A stretch of 64,000 nucleotides of DNA from DATFVA01 sp963811905 (GTDB taxonomy: Bacteria > Bacteroidota > Ignavibacteria > Ignavibacteriales > Ignavibacteriaceae), in NCBI GenBank assembly GCA_963811905.1, contig CAWETK010000024.1, positions 143,188 to 207,187 of the forward strand. Reading direction: 5' to 3'. Below the pieces are notes generated by a model that was not told the origin of the DNA, ran no database searches, and saw only the letters and a list, made by a program, of their open reading frames with translations. Made by a program: the position numbers and the translations under genes. Shown here piece by piece: positions 53,462 to 63,481 of this stretch (the first letter of the stretch is position 1; each line of letters opens with the position of its first letter).

Positions 53462-55528
53462 TTACTTAATTAATAACATTTTTTTACTTGAAGTAAATCC
53501 GGAAGTTTTTATAGTATAAATATAAATGCCCGATGGAAGATTAGATGCATTGAAGCCCACATTATAATAGCCGGCTTTTTGATCTTGATTAACCAAATCC
53601 GCAACTTGCTGACCAAGGATATTATAGATTTTCAACGATACAAATCCATCCAACTTTATTGAATAGTTTATTGAGGTCGTAGGATTAAAGGGATTGGGAT
53701 AGTTTTGTTCGAGATTATAAGAGAATTGATCAAGGTTATTGACTGGTCTGATTTTCCTTGTTGATTTTTCAACAATTGCGTCTACCGTGTTTGACGGATC
53801 GGAAGAAGAGGTGCTATTATAAGATTTAACATAATAATAAACGTGCAGATTATTTAAGCCTTCTCCATTTACGAAATTCATTGAAAAATCTGTCCAGATA
53901 TTCTCCCCAAGCGAATCCACCTGAACAAATGCACCATTATCGATTCTACGATATATTTTGTAATAATTTATTGGAGTCATAGAAGGATTTACTGCCCAGA
54001 TTAGTTGTGGGTGATCCTGATTATTCGCGAGAAGTAAACCTCTGTCCCAACTATCCGAATCAAGGGTGACATTAGAACCAATCGTTATCACAGAAGATTC
54101 ATCGCTCGTTATAAATCCGTTGTGCCTCAATCGAATAATGGCATCCCCGTGGATGGATATCGTGTCCCCGGCAGTTATTGTAATTATTCCTGTTATGAGG
54201 TTATTACCCGACATCGTAATATTCTGGGTAGTGGTCTGTTTTCCCCAGGCTATTGGCGTTAAAGGATCGCCTACTACCAAATTTTGCCAGGCGAGATATT
54301 TAATGCCTTGGAATTGCGCATCTACAATATTATATCCCATCGCATAAGCTGGGAAGGAATTATATTCTGTTGCAACTCCGCTGGCAAATGGTTCATAAAC
54401 GTTACCGTTGCCTCCACTGCCTTCCATATGTATAAAATCTGCAATTTGACCGTGGCCTATTTCTGATGAAGTTAATACGCCAAAACTCCAGGCATTGAAA
54501 CTTTCATAGCTCGTAAATGTTGCACCTTTCGCATACTCAAAATCCAGAGTATTTAGAATATAATCGGGAGGCATACCAGCGTGTACACCATTAGAAACAT
54601 ATCCTATTACTGGACTATTATCGGTCACAATCCAGTTGGTTGTGTTATCGTAATTTGTAACAAAGCCCAAATTAAATAACTTCTGGTTCGCTATTGAGAA
54701 ATTAGTGTAAGCGAGATCTGGATCATCATCTAGTACCCAGGTTTCCGCACCACTTAAATCTGGGGATGCCAGCCTATCAATATCTGTGATTACATCACTA
54801 TATGTAGTCCCATTTAACCAGGACACTAAATATTGCATGTACCACCCATCGTCATTATAAAAATGATCAGATTTAAATCTATAATTCATTGTGATATATG
54901 TATCTGACTCAAATAACGGATTGGTCTGGGCAGCATAAGAAGTGCCATACAATTGCAGAAAATTTTTATTCGGGTCAGGTTGATTTATTAAACACAAAAG
55001 TGCACTAATTGAGGCTTGTCGTCTTGCACCTGTGCTCCAGGCATAAGGAAGTGATCTGACTTTGATAGGAATTCCTTTACATAAAACAATGTATCGGATT
55101 TTTTCACTTAAAGGTTGCCCTGATACATAAGTGTTTTTAAGATACCTTTCGATTGGTGTCGCAATGGTATCTTTAATATATCGCCAGCCAAGGTTCCCAT
55201 CTCCCCAAATATCCTCACCCCCTTGATGCAGAGTTACGGTTCCTTCCTGGTATGTTATACTGTTGGGAATATAAATCCCGGGCATCAAATTTACTGAAGG
55301 AATATTCCTGATTTCTGCATAATATTCGGCAATTGTATTTGAACTATCGATATTACTCGCGTGGACAATGAGTATTTCATCCGGTGTCACCACATTAGCA
55401 TAGGTTGGATCCTGCGTTATCATAGTTTGAATATTCTGGGGGTCATCATCAATCAAATCCCCTTCTTGCTGCGCAATCAATAATAGATTGGAAAACAGAA
55501 ACGCGAAAACTAAGAATATAGTTTTCAT
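53462..55528 (-). CDS. T9SS-secreted TIGR03790-family protein
   Basis: The 688-residue protein starts at ATG 55528 after AAGGAGAGA. It has a signal peptide (residues 1-19), then the TIGR03790-like region of about 430 residues with DEILIVHASNIDSSNTIAEYY, IRNIPSVNL and EKIRYIVLCKGIPIKV, as in a large family of unknown function. A fibronectin-like stretch (YYKIYRRIDNGAFVQVDSL) precedes the type IX sorting domain (NYPNPFNPTTS, ending KKMLLIK). It is secreted or surface-bound. The sorting domain matches that of the neighbouring frameshifted gene almost word for word. Confidence 0.88.
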   Translation of the reverse strand: MKTIFLVFAFLFSNLLLIAQQEGDLIDDDPQNIQTMITQDPTYANVVTPDEILIVHASNIDSSNTIAEYYAEIRNIPSVNLMPGIYIPNSITYQEGTVTLHQGGEDIWGDGNLGWRYIKDTIATPIERYLKNTYVSGQPLSEKIRYIVLCKGIPIKVRSLPYAWSTGARRQASISALLCLINQPDPNKNFLQLYGTSYAAQTNPLFESDTYITMNYRFKSDHFYNDDGWYMQYLVSWLNGTTYSDVITDIDRLASPDLSGAETWVLDDDPDLAYTNFSIANQKLFNLGFVTNYDNTTNWIVTDNSPVIGYVSNGVHAGMPPDYILNTLDFEYAKGATFTSYESFNAWSFGVLTSSEIGHGQIADFIHMEGSGGNGNVYEPFASGVATEYNSFPAYAMGYNIVDAQFQGIKYLAWQNLVVGDPLTPIAWGKQTTTQNITMSGNNLITGIITITAGDTISIHGDAIIRLRHNGFITSDESSVITIGSNVTLDSDSWDRGLLLANNQDHPQLIWAVNPSMTPINYYKIYRRIDNGAFVQVDSLGENIWTDFSMNFVNGEGLNNLHVYYYVKSYNSTSSSDPSNTVDAIVEKSTRKIRPVNNLDQFSYNLEQNYPNPFNPTTSINYSIKLDGFVSLKIYNILGQQVADLVNQDQKAGYYNVGFNASNLPSGIYIYTIKTSGFTSSKKMLLIK

Positions 55529-55578
55529 TTATCTCTCCTTGATTTATTTGTTTATTAGGGTCTCCCTTTATTGAGAGA

Positions 55579-57984
55579 TCATTTTAACAAAATCATTTTC
55601 CTCGATTCTATCTGATTTTTTGATTCTAATGTGTATATGTATGTCCCGCTGGAATAATGTGCCCCGTTGAATGTATAATTATAATAACCTGGCTCTAACT
55701 TACCGTTAACTAATTCCTTTACTCTTTCTCCTAAAAGATTATATACAGTAAGTCTTATAGGTTCTGTTTCGGGTATTTCGAATTCTATTGTTGTCTCGGG
55801 GTTAAATGGATTTGGGTAATTCTGATTTAATCTGAATTCTGAAGGGGCAGAAACATTGGTTGCAATTATATTGCTGAAATTGAAACTTCCATCATAATCG
55901 ATTTGTTTTAATCTATAAAAATAAAGCCCTGGCTTTTCTATTTTATCTGTGAACTTATAATTGTTTATTTCTGTCGAATTTCCTGTGCCATTTATAAACC
56001 CGACTTTTATCCAGGTTTGTTCATCCTCGCTTCTTTCAATCTCAAATCCTTTATTATTGGTCTCTGTCGATGTCGACCATTCCAGGAAAATATTATTCCT
56101 CTTTAATATTGTGCCTTTGAATGAATTCAATTCAACCGGAGTGATGAGAGTATCAAGATATCCGATGATTAAACCGTTATCTCCAACTGCATAGCCTCTG
56201 TTTATTTCGGATAGCCTTATATATCTTATAGATTTATCTCTTAAATCCATTATTTCATCCCAGTACTCTCCCAAATCAGTTGTATTATATGTGCGGGGTA
56301 CTCCAGCCATAAAGAGATTATCCTTTAAATTACTAAACCTTCCATAAAGATAATCGGTTACACCTGTCAGCTCCCAGTTAATACCACCATTACTTGTTTT
56401 GTAAAGTTCATTTGTTCTTGAAACAAAACCATTAATGCTGTCTATAAAAAATGCATCCCGGGAACTTGATGCTGGAAAACTTGTGATCTCTATCCAGGAT
56501 TCACCGCCATCCGTGGTTTTGAGAGGTTTCCCTCCTCTTGTTACCCAAGCAGTTAAAGAATCACATAAAAATATCCCTTCTATACTTGCTATATTCAATT
56601 TTGAAGTCCAGTTTTCACCTGCATCTATTGTTTTAATTGCATAACCTCCGCGCCCCGCGGCCCAACCAATATGATCATTTATAAAAAATAATCTAAAGAA
56701 TTCTAAAGCATTTCCTGAAATACCACTTATATTTTTCTCTGACCAGGTTAAGCCTCCATCGGTAGTCTTAAATATCTTATTCATTGCTCCGACAATCCCT
56801 GTAAGACTATCTAAAAAATAAACAGATGATGGGCGATCTCCCGGGAAGTCGTCTCTTTCTATCAAAGTATTACTTCCATCACTTGTCTGGTAAATTTTTT
56901 GATTACCAATAAACCATCCGTGATTCTCATCAGTAAAATAAACATCCGTAAATTCATCATTTACAATCATTCTTTCCCAGCTCTCTCCACCATCAGTTGT
57001 CTTCTGATTTACAAGGTCCATCCCCAGCATATACCCTGTTTCACTATTTGCAAACGAAATTCCTATCCCATCCATCATATCCATCCTTAATTCCCAGTTT
57101 TCTCCGCCGTCCGTGGTTTCAAACCCTCCGCTTACTCCGACCGCAAATCCCTTTAAACTATCGATAAATGCCATATCGGTTAGAATACTGCCAAGATATG
57201 TTGTCAGATGCCAGCTTTCACCACCATCAGTAGTGTTAATCTGCTTGCCTGCATATCCCAGTGCCACTGCTTTCTGCCTGCTTACTGCCTTTATTGTTAA
57301 AAGTCCGTAAATATCATACACATATGTGGTACTCCAGTTTTCTCCTCCATCGCTAGTTCTTAATACATATCCATCGTTTGCCCCGATATATCCAAACTTG
57401 GTATCAAGGAATGAAACATCAAAAAATGCGGAATAAACCAGGGGAGTAATTATAGATACCCAGCTTTCTCCGCCGTCTGTCGTTTTATATGCTGTTGCGT
57501 CTTCCCCTACCAGCCAGGCATTCTGCTGATCAATAAATTCTATATTCCAGAAATTCTTCGTAGAATTAATTGGAACAACTGTCCAGCTTTCACCGTAATC
57601 AGTGGATTTTATAATTAAACCGTGGCCTCCGGCAGCAAAAATGGGATTCCCTGAATAACTGCCTAATGCCTTGATGGAAACATTGAAATTATTTTCAATA
57701 GTATACCAGTGCTGTCCTCCATTCGTGGTTTTTATTATTGCCCCCATATCGCCTACCGCTAATCCTGTATCCGGGTTTACAAAATATACTCTCCAGTAAT
57801 CTACCCTTGGAACCCCCGGCTGCAGTTCAGTCCAGACACCTGAACCGGAAGTGCCCGAATGATTGGTGCCATAGCCTAATGGCAATCTTGAATCATTATA
57901 ATCACTACTATGCTTGATCTCAGGAGATTGTGGGAAAATGAAGAAATTAAATAACAAAACTAGAGAAAGTAGAATGCTTTTCAT
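55579..57984 (-). CDS. T9SS-secreted YCF48/BNR propeller protein
   Basis: The 801-residue protein starts at ATG 57984 after GGGAGCC. It has a signal peptide (residues 1-18) and then more than a dozen repeats with the TTDGGESW signature (TTNGGQHW, STDYGESW, TTDGGESW several times, TSNGGINW), covering about residues 60-620 and likely forming two beta-propellers. The PVELNSFKG and FEIERSEDEQTW segment and a type IX sorting domain (NYPNPFNPETT, ending KMILLK) follow. The same repeat type forms the sensor of the kinase at 33573. It is secreted or surface-bound; ligand unknown. Confidence 0.9.
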   Translation of the reverse strand: MKSILLSLVLLFNFFIFPQSPEIKHSSDYNDSRLPLGYGTNHSGTSGSGVWTELQPGVPRVDYWRVYFVNPDTGLAVGDMGAIIKTTNGGQHWYTIENNFNVSIKALGSYSGNPIFAAGGHGLIIKSTDYGESWTVVPINSTKNFWNIEFIDQQNAWLVGEDATAYKTTDGGESWVSIITPLVYSAFFDVSFLDTKFGYIGANDGYVLRTSDGGENWSTTYVYDIYGLLTIKAVSRQKAVALGYAGKQINTTDGGESWHLTTYLGSILTDMAFIDSLKGFAVGVSGGFETTDGGENWELRMDMMDGIGISFANSETGYMLGMDLVNQKTTDGGESWERMIVNDEFTDVYFTDENHGWFIGNQKIYQTSDGSNTLIERDDFPGDRPSSVYFLDSLTGIVGAMNKIFKTTDGGLTWSEKNISGISGNALEFFRLFFINDHIGWAAGRGGYAIKTIDAGENWTSKLNIASIEGIFLCDSLTAWVTRGGKPLKTTDGGESWIEITSFPASSSRDAFFIDSINGFVSRTNELYKTSNGGINWELTGVTDYLYGRFSNLKDNLFMAGVPRTYNTTDLGEYWDEIMDLRDKSIRYIRLSEINRGYAVGDNGLIIGYLDTLITPVELNSFKGTILKRNNIFLEWSTSTETNNKGFEIERSEDEQTWIKVGFINGTGNSTEINNYKFTDKIEKPGLYFYRLKQIDYDGSFNFSNIIATNVSAPSEFRLNQNYPNPFNPETTIEFEIPETEPIRLTVYNLLGERVKELVNGKLEPGYYNYTFNGAHYSSGTYIYTLESKNQIESRKMILLK

Positions 57985-58488
57985 TAGTCGGCTCCCCGAT
58001 TTTCTTTCTTAAGCTTATTAAACCAAATATTGCACCGGAAATAATAAGTTAAATTTTTATATTTCTTTTAACTCAATTATTCCATTTGTGCCACTTATGA
58101 CGGACAAAAATAAAAATGCGTCAAAAAGCTGATTAATTATTTATAATTAACCAATCTTACAAAAGTTTGAGAAAAAAGTTATAAAGGCAGAGAGGTAATT
58201 AAAAAATATTTCTGGATCCCATAAAAATAGTTCATCTTTTATCCCCGCACTTATTGTTAATATCAATTTAAAAAATAAATAGAATAAAAGCAAACATTTT
58301 TTGTTAATTCAATTTATATCCCGTGTTATCGGGAATAGAATATTATATCCTTGTAACCGGATTAAAACCTCTGCTTATTTCTATCATTCTCTAATGTACT
58401 TTGATATTTTTAAAATAAAATCAAATTTTTGCTTCAGGAATAGTCATTTGCCACCTGGGGGAAAGGGAATGCTATAATCAATATAGAC
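57985..58488. other. Divergent AT-rich intergenic region
   Basis: About 500 bases separate two divergent genes, so promoters in both directions are expected here. I see no small gene. An 18-bp palindrome (TTAATTAT and ATAATTAA around TT) lies at 58133-58150 but is purely A/T. GGGGGAAAGGGA near 58457-58467 is a possible ribosome site for the gene at 58489. Confidence 0.6.
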
Positions 58489-61400
58489 TTGATAAAAGAA
58501 GTATGTAAATTTAGATTATTGCTTCACAAATCTTGTCATCATTTGAGATTCAAGCTTTTTATTATACCGGGTGTACTCTTTTTTTTGACAATATCTTTAA
58601 GGGCGCAGGATCAATACCTGGTAAAAACCGTCACAGATAGTATTCCGGTCAGCCTGGATAATGAATACTCATTATCCAGGGTTTCGATTATTCCGTTTTC
58701 TGAGAAAATAGTGTTAAGGGGACATATCCTTGGCAGGAAGGACTATACAATTTCATATAAGACCGCCTCATTCAGCCTCTCTGATTCTCTTGCCTATTCC
58801 ATCTTTGATACTCTGTATGTTTCCTACAGGTCATACCAGCTTTCATTAAAAAAGGAATATAAAAAGCGGAGTCTCGTGGTTAAAGTGAAAGAAGGAGGCA
58901 CTGATACAATACAGGTAGCACAGTCAGAGGGGGGCGGGTTTACTCCCGAGGATATTTTCGGAAACAGGATCGAAAAAAGCGGGACTCTTGTCCGTGGTTT
59001 TACTGTGGGAACAACCAAAGATTTTACACTGAACAGCGGATTGAGACTCCAGCTTTCCGGAAAGCTGTCCGACGATATTGAAGTAGTAGCGGCTCTGACC
59101 GATGAAAATACTCCCATTCAGCCTGAAGGAAATACGGAACGGCTGGAAGAACTCGACAAGGTTTTTATCCAGATTAAACATCCTAATGCAACAGGTACTT
59201 TCGGGGATTACCAGCTGCTTCGCAGGCAGGGGGAGTTTGGAGTAATTGACAGGAAGCTGCAGGGATTAATGGGGGAATTCCAGTACGCAGGCCAATCCGG
59301 TTATGTTTCGCTGGCCAGTTCCCGCGGAAAATTTAATACAAATAACTTTACAGGTGTTGATGGAGTACAGGGCCCATACAGGTTGTCCGGTATAAATAGT
59401 GAAAAAGATATTGTAGTAATTGCAGGCACTGAGCAGGTTTTTCTTGATGGTGTTCCGATGAAGAGAGGCGAGGCAAATGATTATACAATCGAATATTCAA
59501 ATGCCCAGATTACATTTACGCCCCAGAGACTGATAACATCTGCCAGCAGGATATCGGTAGACTTTGAGTATACAGACAGACGTTTTACACGTAACTTTTT
59601 TGGCACTGGTGTCAAATCGTCTCTTCTTGATGACAAGCTGGGGATTCAGATGCAGTATCTTAGAGAAGGGGATGACCCTAATGCTCCGATTGATGCAACG
59701 CTTACAAATTCTGATAAAGCAATACTTCAGCGTGCAGGCGATGACAGAAGTAAAGCTTCAAAGTCAGGAATCACTCTTGCGCAGCCGGATTCACTTGGAA
59801 AAATTCATGGCACATATTATAAGGTAGATACCCTCATCAACAACGAACCCTTTTCTTATTATGTATATAACCCGGGCGATTCGACCTCTATTTACAATGT
59901 ATCATTTAGTTATGTGGGTGAATCAACAGGAGATTACAATAAAATCAGCCTGGGTAATTATGTCTTTGCAGGCAAAGGTCAGGGGGGGTATCTGCCATTG
60001 ATCTATATCCCCATACCTGAAAGAAAACAGATAGGAAACATCGTCGTTGATGCAAATCCTTTCCAGGATTTCTTTATCAGTCTTGAATACGCCGGCAGTC
60101 TCTGGGATCAGAATCTTTTATCTTCTCTCGATGACCGGGATAATTACGGCTATGCAAGGAACATTTTCTTAAAAATGGATCCGAAAAAAATTCAAATGGG
60201 TAATATAGATCTGGGGAAAGTTGGCTTTTCTGTGAAAGACAGGTTTATCCAGGGGAAATTCACTTCGGCCGATAGGATAAATGAAGTTGAATTCGACAGG
60301 TATTATAATGTATCGCAAACCCAGGCACAGGCAGATGAAACACTTCGCGAGTTTAACCTTAATCTCCTTCCTGTAAATAATATGCTCGTTACTTCTTCAA
60401 TCGGCTTGCTGAAAAGAGGTGATAATTTCAAGGCAACGCGGTACAATAATAATTTTAGTTTTACGGATAATACCAATTATTCTCTGTTATATAACCTGGA
60501 TTATGTTGAATCACAGAATAATAATATCAAGACTAACTGGGTGCGCCAGAAGGGGAGCGGGTATTATGTTTTCTGGTATTTGAAGCCTGGCGTGGAATTC
60601 CTGGCTGAAAAGAAGAAGGATAAATCCGGCAGCTCCGATTCACTGCTCAGCAGCAGTCTGAAATACTTCGAAATAGTTCCTTTCCTTCAACTGGTAAATA
60701 TCAACGGACTTAAAATCGGTGGAAAATATTCAGTCAGAGAAGACTATGCTCCCCTGGGCGGCCTCATGATGAAACAGGATAAAGCGCTGACTCAGTATTA
60801 CGAACTTACTTACAGCGGGATAAGCGAGGTAAATTCAACTGTTAATCTGATAGTCCGGGATAAAAAATATACTGAGCTGTTTAAGAAAAAAGGATTTCTT
60901 GATAACCAGACAGTTTTAATCCGCTCGCAGTCAAAATTTAATTTCTGGAACCCTGTTCTGAACGGGGACCTGTATTACGAGGTTTCGACCGAAAGAACAG
61001 CAAAGCTTGAAAAGGTATTTATCCGTGTACCCCAGGGAACCGGAAACTACCGCTATCTGGGCGATTTAAATAATAATGGCATTGCCGATGAAAATGAATT
61101 TGAACCGGCCGTATATGATGCCGATTATATACAGGTGACTGTCCCGACTGATGAGCTTTTCCCGGTCATCAATCTTAAGACAAGCACCCGTTGGAAAATA
61201 CAATACGGTGATATTTTTGAGAATGGCTCACTTGCCTATAAACTTCTGAAGCCGCTGTCAACTGAAACTTACTGGAGAATCGAAGAGAACAGCAGGGAAC
61301 CGGATTATAAACGAATTTATCTTCTGGATTTTTCAGCATTTCAGAATGAAAAGACTACAGTAAATGGTTCTAATTATATCCAGCAGGATATTTTCCTCTT

Positions 61401-62010
61401 TGAAAATGATCCTGATCTGTCATTCAGATTTCGTTATGCCCAGACAAAAGGATTGAACCAGTTCAGCGGGGGAACCGAAAGGTCATACAACAGGGAAAGA
61501 AGTCTCAGGATAACATTCCGGCTGGTGAAAGAATTAAGCAACCAGACTGACCTTGTAAATTCTAAGGATGCCGTGTTTGCTCCGCTGGAATCCAACAGAA
61601 AAAGAAATATTGACGGGAACAGCATAGCATCTGATTTTTCATACAGACCGGAGAATGATATTGAGGTCGGCTTTAAAATTAAAGTAGGCAGAAATACAGA
61701 TTATTATCCCGCAATCCCTACGGTGGTCGATCTTAATTCACAGACGATGAGGTTCAACTGGTCATTTGCAGGGACAGGCAGGCTCAGGATAGAGCTTGAA
61801 CGGGATGAATTAACAGGAAATACATCGGAAAATTTCTTACCTTTTGAAATCACGGGTGGAAATGAAATAGGCAAGAACTATTACTGGAGACTCAACTTTG
61901 ATTACCGCATAAATACTTTTCTGCAGTCGACCGTTAGTTATGACGGCAGGCTCCAGGGAGCAGGCAAAGCGATTCACACTGCGAGAGCAGAAGTAAGAGC
62001 ATATTTTTAA
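58489..62010 (+). CDS. Very large outer-membrane-type beta-barrel protein, unknown family
   Basis: The 1173-residue protein has no ATG near its N-terminus; TTG 58489 is the best start, about 20 bases after GGGGGAAAGGGA, and remains uncertain. A signal peptide (FKLFIIPGVLFFLTISLRAQ, near residues 21-40) is followed by alternating polar and apolar strands to the end, and the last residue is Phe (RAEVRAYF), as in outer membrane barrels. A conserved-looking block reads TLNSGLRLQLSGKLSDDIEVVAALTDENTPIQPEG, near residues 170-215. The C-terminal 700 residues look like many barrel strands with D/N-rich loops. It may form part of an envelope export or assembly machine; the function is unknown. Confidence 0.85.
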   Translation: MIKEVCKFRLLLHKSCHHLRFKLFIIPGVLFFLTISLRAQDQYLVKTVTDSIPVSLDNEYSLSRVSIIPFSEKIVLRGHILGRKDYTISYKTASFSLSDSLAYSIFDTLYVSYRSYQLSLKKEYKKRSLVVKVKEGGTDTIQVAQSEGGGFTPEDIFGNRIEKSGTLVRGFTVGTTKDFTLNSGLRLQLSGKLSDDIEVVAALTDENTPIQPEGNTERLEELDKVFIQIKHPNATGTFGDYQLLRRQGEFGVIDRKLQGLMGEFQYAGQSGYVSLASSRGKFNTNNFTGVDGVQGPYRLSGINSEKDIVVIAGTEQVFLDGVPMKRGEANDYTIEYSNAQITFTPQRLITSASRISVDFEYTDRRFTRNFFGTGVKSSLLDDKLGIQMQYLREGDDPNAPIDATLTNSDKAILQRAGDDRSKASKSGITLAQPDSLGKIHGTYYKVDTLINNEPFSYYVYNPGDSTSIYNVSFSYVGESTGDYNKISLGNYVFAGKGQGGYLPLIYIPIPERKQIGNIVVDANPFQDFFISLEYAGSLWDQNLLSSLDDRDNYGYARNIFLKMDPKKIQMGNIDLGKVGFSVKDRFIQGKFTSADRINEVEFDRYYNVSQTQAQADETLREFNLNLLPVNNMLVTSSIGLLKRGDNFKATRYNNNFSFTDNTNYSLLYNLDYVESQNNNIKTNWVRQKGSGYYVFWYLKPGVEFLAEKKKDKSGSSDSLLSSSLKYFEIVPFLQLVNINGLKIGGKYSVREDYAPLGGLMMKQDKALTQYYELTYSGISEVNSTVNLIVRDKKYTELFKKKGFLDNQTVLIRSQSKFNFWNPVLNGDLYYEVSTERTAKLEKVFIRVPQGTGNYRYLGDLNNNGIADENEFEPAVYDADYIQVTVPTDELFPVINLKTSTRWKIQYGDIFENGSLAYKLLKPLSTETYWRIEENSREPDYKRIYLLDFSAFQNEKTTVNGSNYIQQDIFLFENDPDLSFRFRYAQTKGLNQFSGGTERSYNRERSLRITFRLVKELSNQTDLVNSKDAVFAPLESNRKRNIDGNSIASDFSYRPENDIEVGFKIKVGRNTDYYPAIPTVVDLNSQTMRFNWSFAGTGRLRIELERDELTGNTSENFLPFEITGGNEIGKNYYWRLNFDYRINTFLQSTVSYDGRLQGAGKAIHTARAEVRAYF

Positions 62011-62018
62011 TAAGCAGG

Positions 62019-62489
62019 ATGAGTATGAAAATTATTTCAAACATGATTGAAGCTCATATTTTCAGAGAAACAGAAAACGGGCTGGAATTTCTTCTCCTTA
62101 AGAGAGCGGAAAACGAAATTTACCCCGGATTATGGCAGATGGTAAATGGAAAGGTTGAAGGGGATGAAACGGCCTACCAGGCAGCCTTGCGGGAAATTAA
62201 AGAAGAAACTGGTCTGATGCCCGAAAGATTGTGGGTTGTCCCCAACGTTAATACATTCTATTCTCACGAATTGAATGTTATCTCATTATTGCCGGTATTT
62301 GCAGCTAAGGTTAAGGGAACTGAGACTGTGAAGATATGCGAGGAGCATACCGGCTGCTGCTGGTATAATCCCGAAGAGGCTAAGAGCCTGCTTGCATGGG
62401 AAGGTCAGCGCCATTCCGTCGAGTTAATAACCAGGTATCATTCAAAAGACAGGATTTTCTGGGATTATATCGAGATAAATCTGCGTTAG
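62019..62489 (+). CDS. Nudix hydrolase
   Basis: The 156-residue protein has a full Nudix box: Gly44, Glu50, Arg58-Glu59 and Glu62-Glu63 (GKVEGDE to REIKEETGL). It hydrolyses a nucleoside diphosphate linked to another group; the sequence YPGLWQMVNGKVEGDE is similar to dihydroneopterin triphosphate pyrophosphatases, but the substrate is not certain. It starts 8 bases after the large barrel gene, with AGCAGGATG before the start. It may be part of folate or nucleotide cleanup. Confidence 0.9.
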   Translation: MSMKIISNMIEAHIFRETENGLEFLLLKRAENEIYPGLWQMVNGKVEGDETAYQAALREIKEETGLMPERLWVVPNVNTFYSHELNVISLLPVFAAKVKGTETVKICEEHTGCCWYNPEEAKSLLAWEGQRHSVELITRYHSKDRIFWDYIEINLR

Positions 62490-62566
62490 CTCCTCCTTTT
62501 ATTATGGTTTTAAAAACCTAAATACTTATTTTTATAATTCTTAATTCAATAATTACAGGAGAAAAA

Positions 62567-63481
62567 TTGAGTTTACTAGTTGTAGGATCTCTCGCTTTGG
62601 ATACAGTTGCTACCCCGTTTGACAGCATAAACGATGCTCTCGGCGGGTCGGCAACATATATTTCACTGGCAGCAAGTTATTTCAGCGGACCCATTAACCT
62701 CGTAGGTGTTGTGGGTAATGATTTCCCCAAAAAATATATCCATTTGCTGGAAAAGCATAATATTGATACCGATGGTCTGCAGGTAATGGATGGAAAGACA
62801 TTCCGGTGGTCAGGGAAATATCACTACGATCTCAATGTAAGAGATACTCTCCTTACCGAGCTGAATGTATTTGAAAAGTTTGATCCTGTAATACCCGAAA
62901 AGTTCAGGAAAGCCAGGTTTGTTTGTCTCGGAAATATTGATCCGGCTCTGCAGCTTAAAGTCCTGAACCAGATGGTTAGCCCCCATTTTGTCGTCTGCGA
63001 TACAATGAATTACTGGATCGAGGGGAAGAAAGATGAACTCCTTGAAGTGCTGAAGCGGGTTAACGTTCTGATTATAAATGATTCTGAAGCAAGACTCCTT
63101 GCCAATGAACCGAACCTGATAAAAGCTGCCCGGAAGATCAGGGAAATGGGTCCCGAGATCCTCATCATCAAAAAAGGCGAACATGGTGCTCTGCTGTTTA
63201 TGGAAGAAATTGTCTTCTCTGCACCGGCATACCCTCTGGAAATGATTTATGACCCGACCGGCGCCGGCGATACATTCGCAGGGGGATTTATAGGTTACCT
63301 GCATAAAACAAATGACCTTAATGTGGAGAGTGTTAAATCTGCCGTGGTTTTCGGAAGCACACTTGCTTCTTTCTGCGTTGAAAAGTTCAGCGTGGACGGA
63401 CTCCGTGATCTTAATTATCTTAGGATACATGATCGATACCGTGAATTTCATAATATGACAAGATTCGATGAAAAAGACTGA
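62567..63481 (+). CDS. PfkB-family sugar kinase
   Basis: The start is TTG 62567, with CAGGAG eight bases before it. The 304-residue protein has the PfkB signatures: LGGSATYISLAASYF near residue 25 and DPTGAGDTFAGGF near residues 228-240, with the catalytic Asp in GAGD. ILIIKKGEHGALLF is also typical. It phosphorylates a sugar or nucleoside hydroxyl in the cytoplasm. It overlaps the start of mtnA by 14 bases, so its substrate may belong to methylthioribose or deoxyribose salvage; this is inference only. Confidence 0.92.
   Translation: MSLLVVGSLALDTVATPFDSINDALGGSATYISLAASYFSGPINLVGVVGNDFPKKYIHLLEKHNIDTDGLQVMDGKTFRWSGKYHYDLNVRDTLLTELNVFEKFDPVIPEKFRKARFVCLGNIDPALQLKVLNQMVSPHFVVCDTMNYWIEGKKDELLEVLKRVNVLIINDSEARLLANEPNLIKAARKIREMGPEILIIKKGEHGALLFMEEIVFSAPAYPLEMIYDPTGAGDTFAGGFIGYLHKTNDLNVESVKSAVVFGSTLASFCVEKFSVDGLRDLNYLRIHDRYREFHNMTRFDEKD

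Noticed and set aside
58133..58150. 18-bp A/T palindrome as an operator
   Set aside because: It is made only of A and T in a very AT-rich gap, so a chance origin is likely.
62810..63451. 213-residue reading frame antisense to the PfkB kinase gene
   Set aside because: The sense strand has complete PfkB motifs; the antisense product has no recognisable domain.
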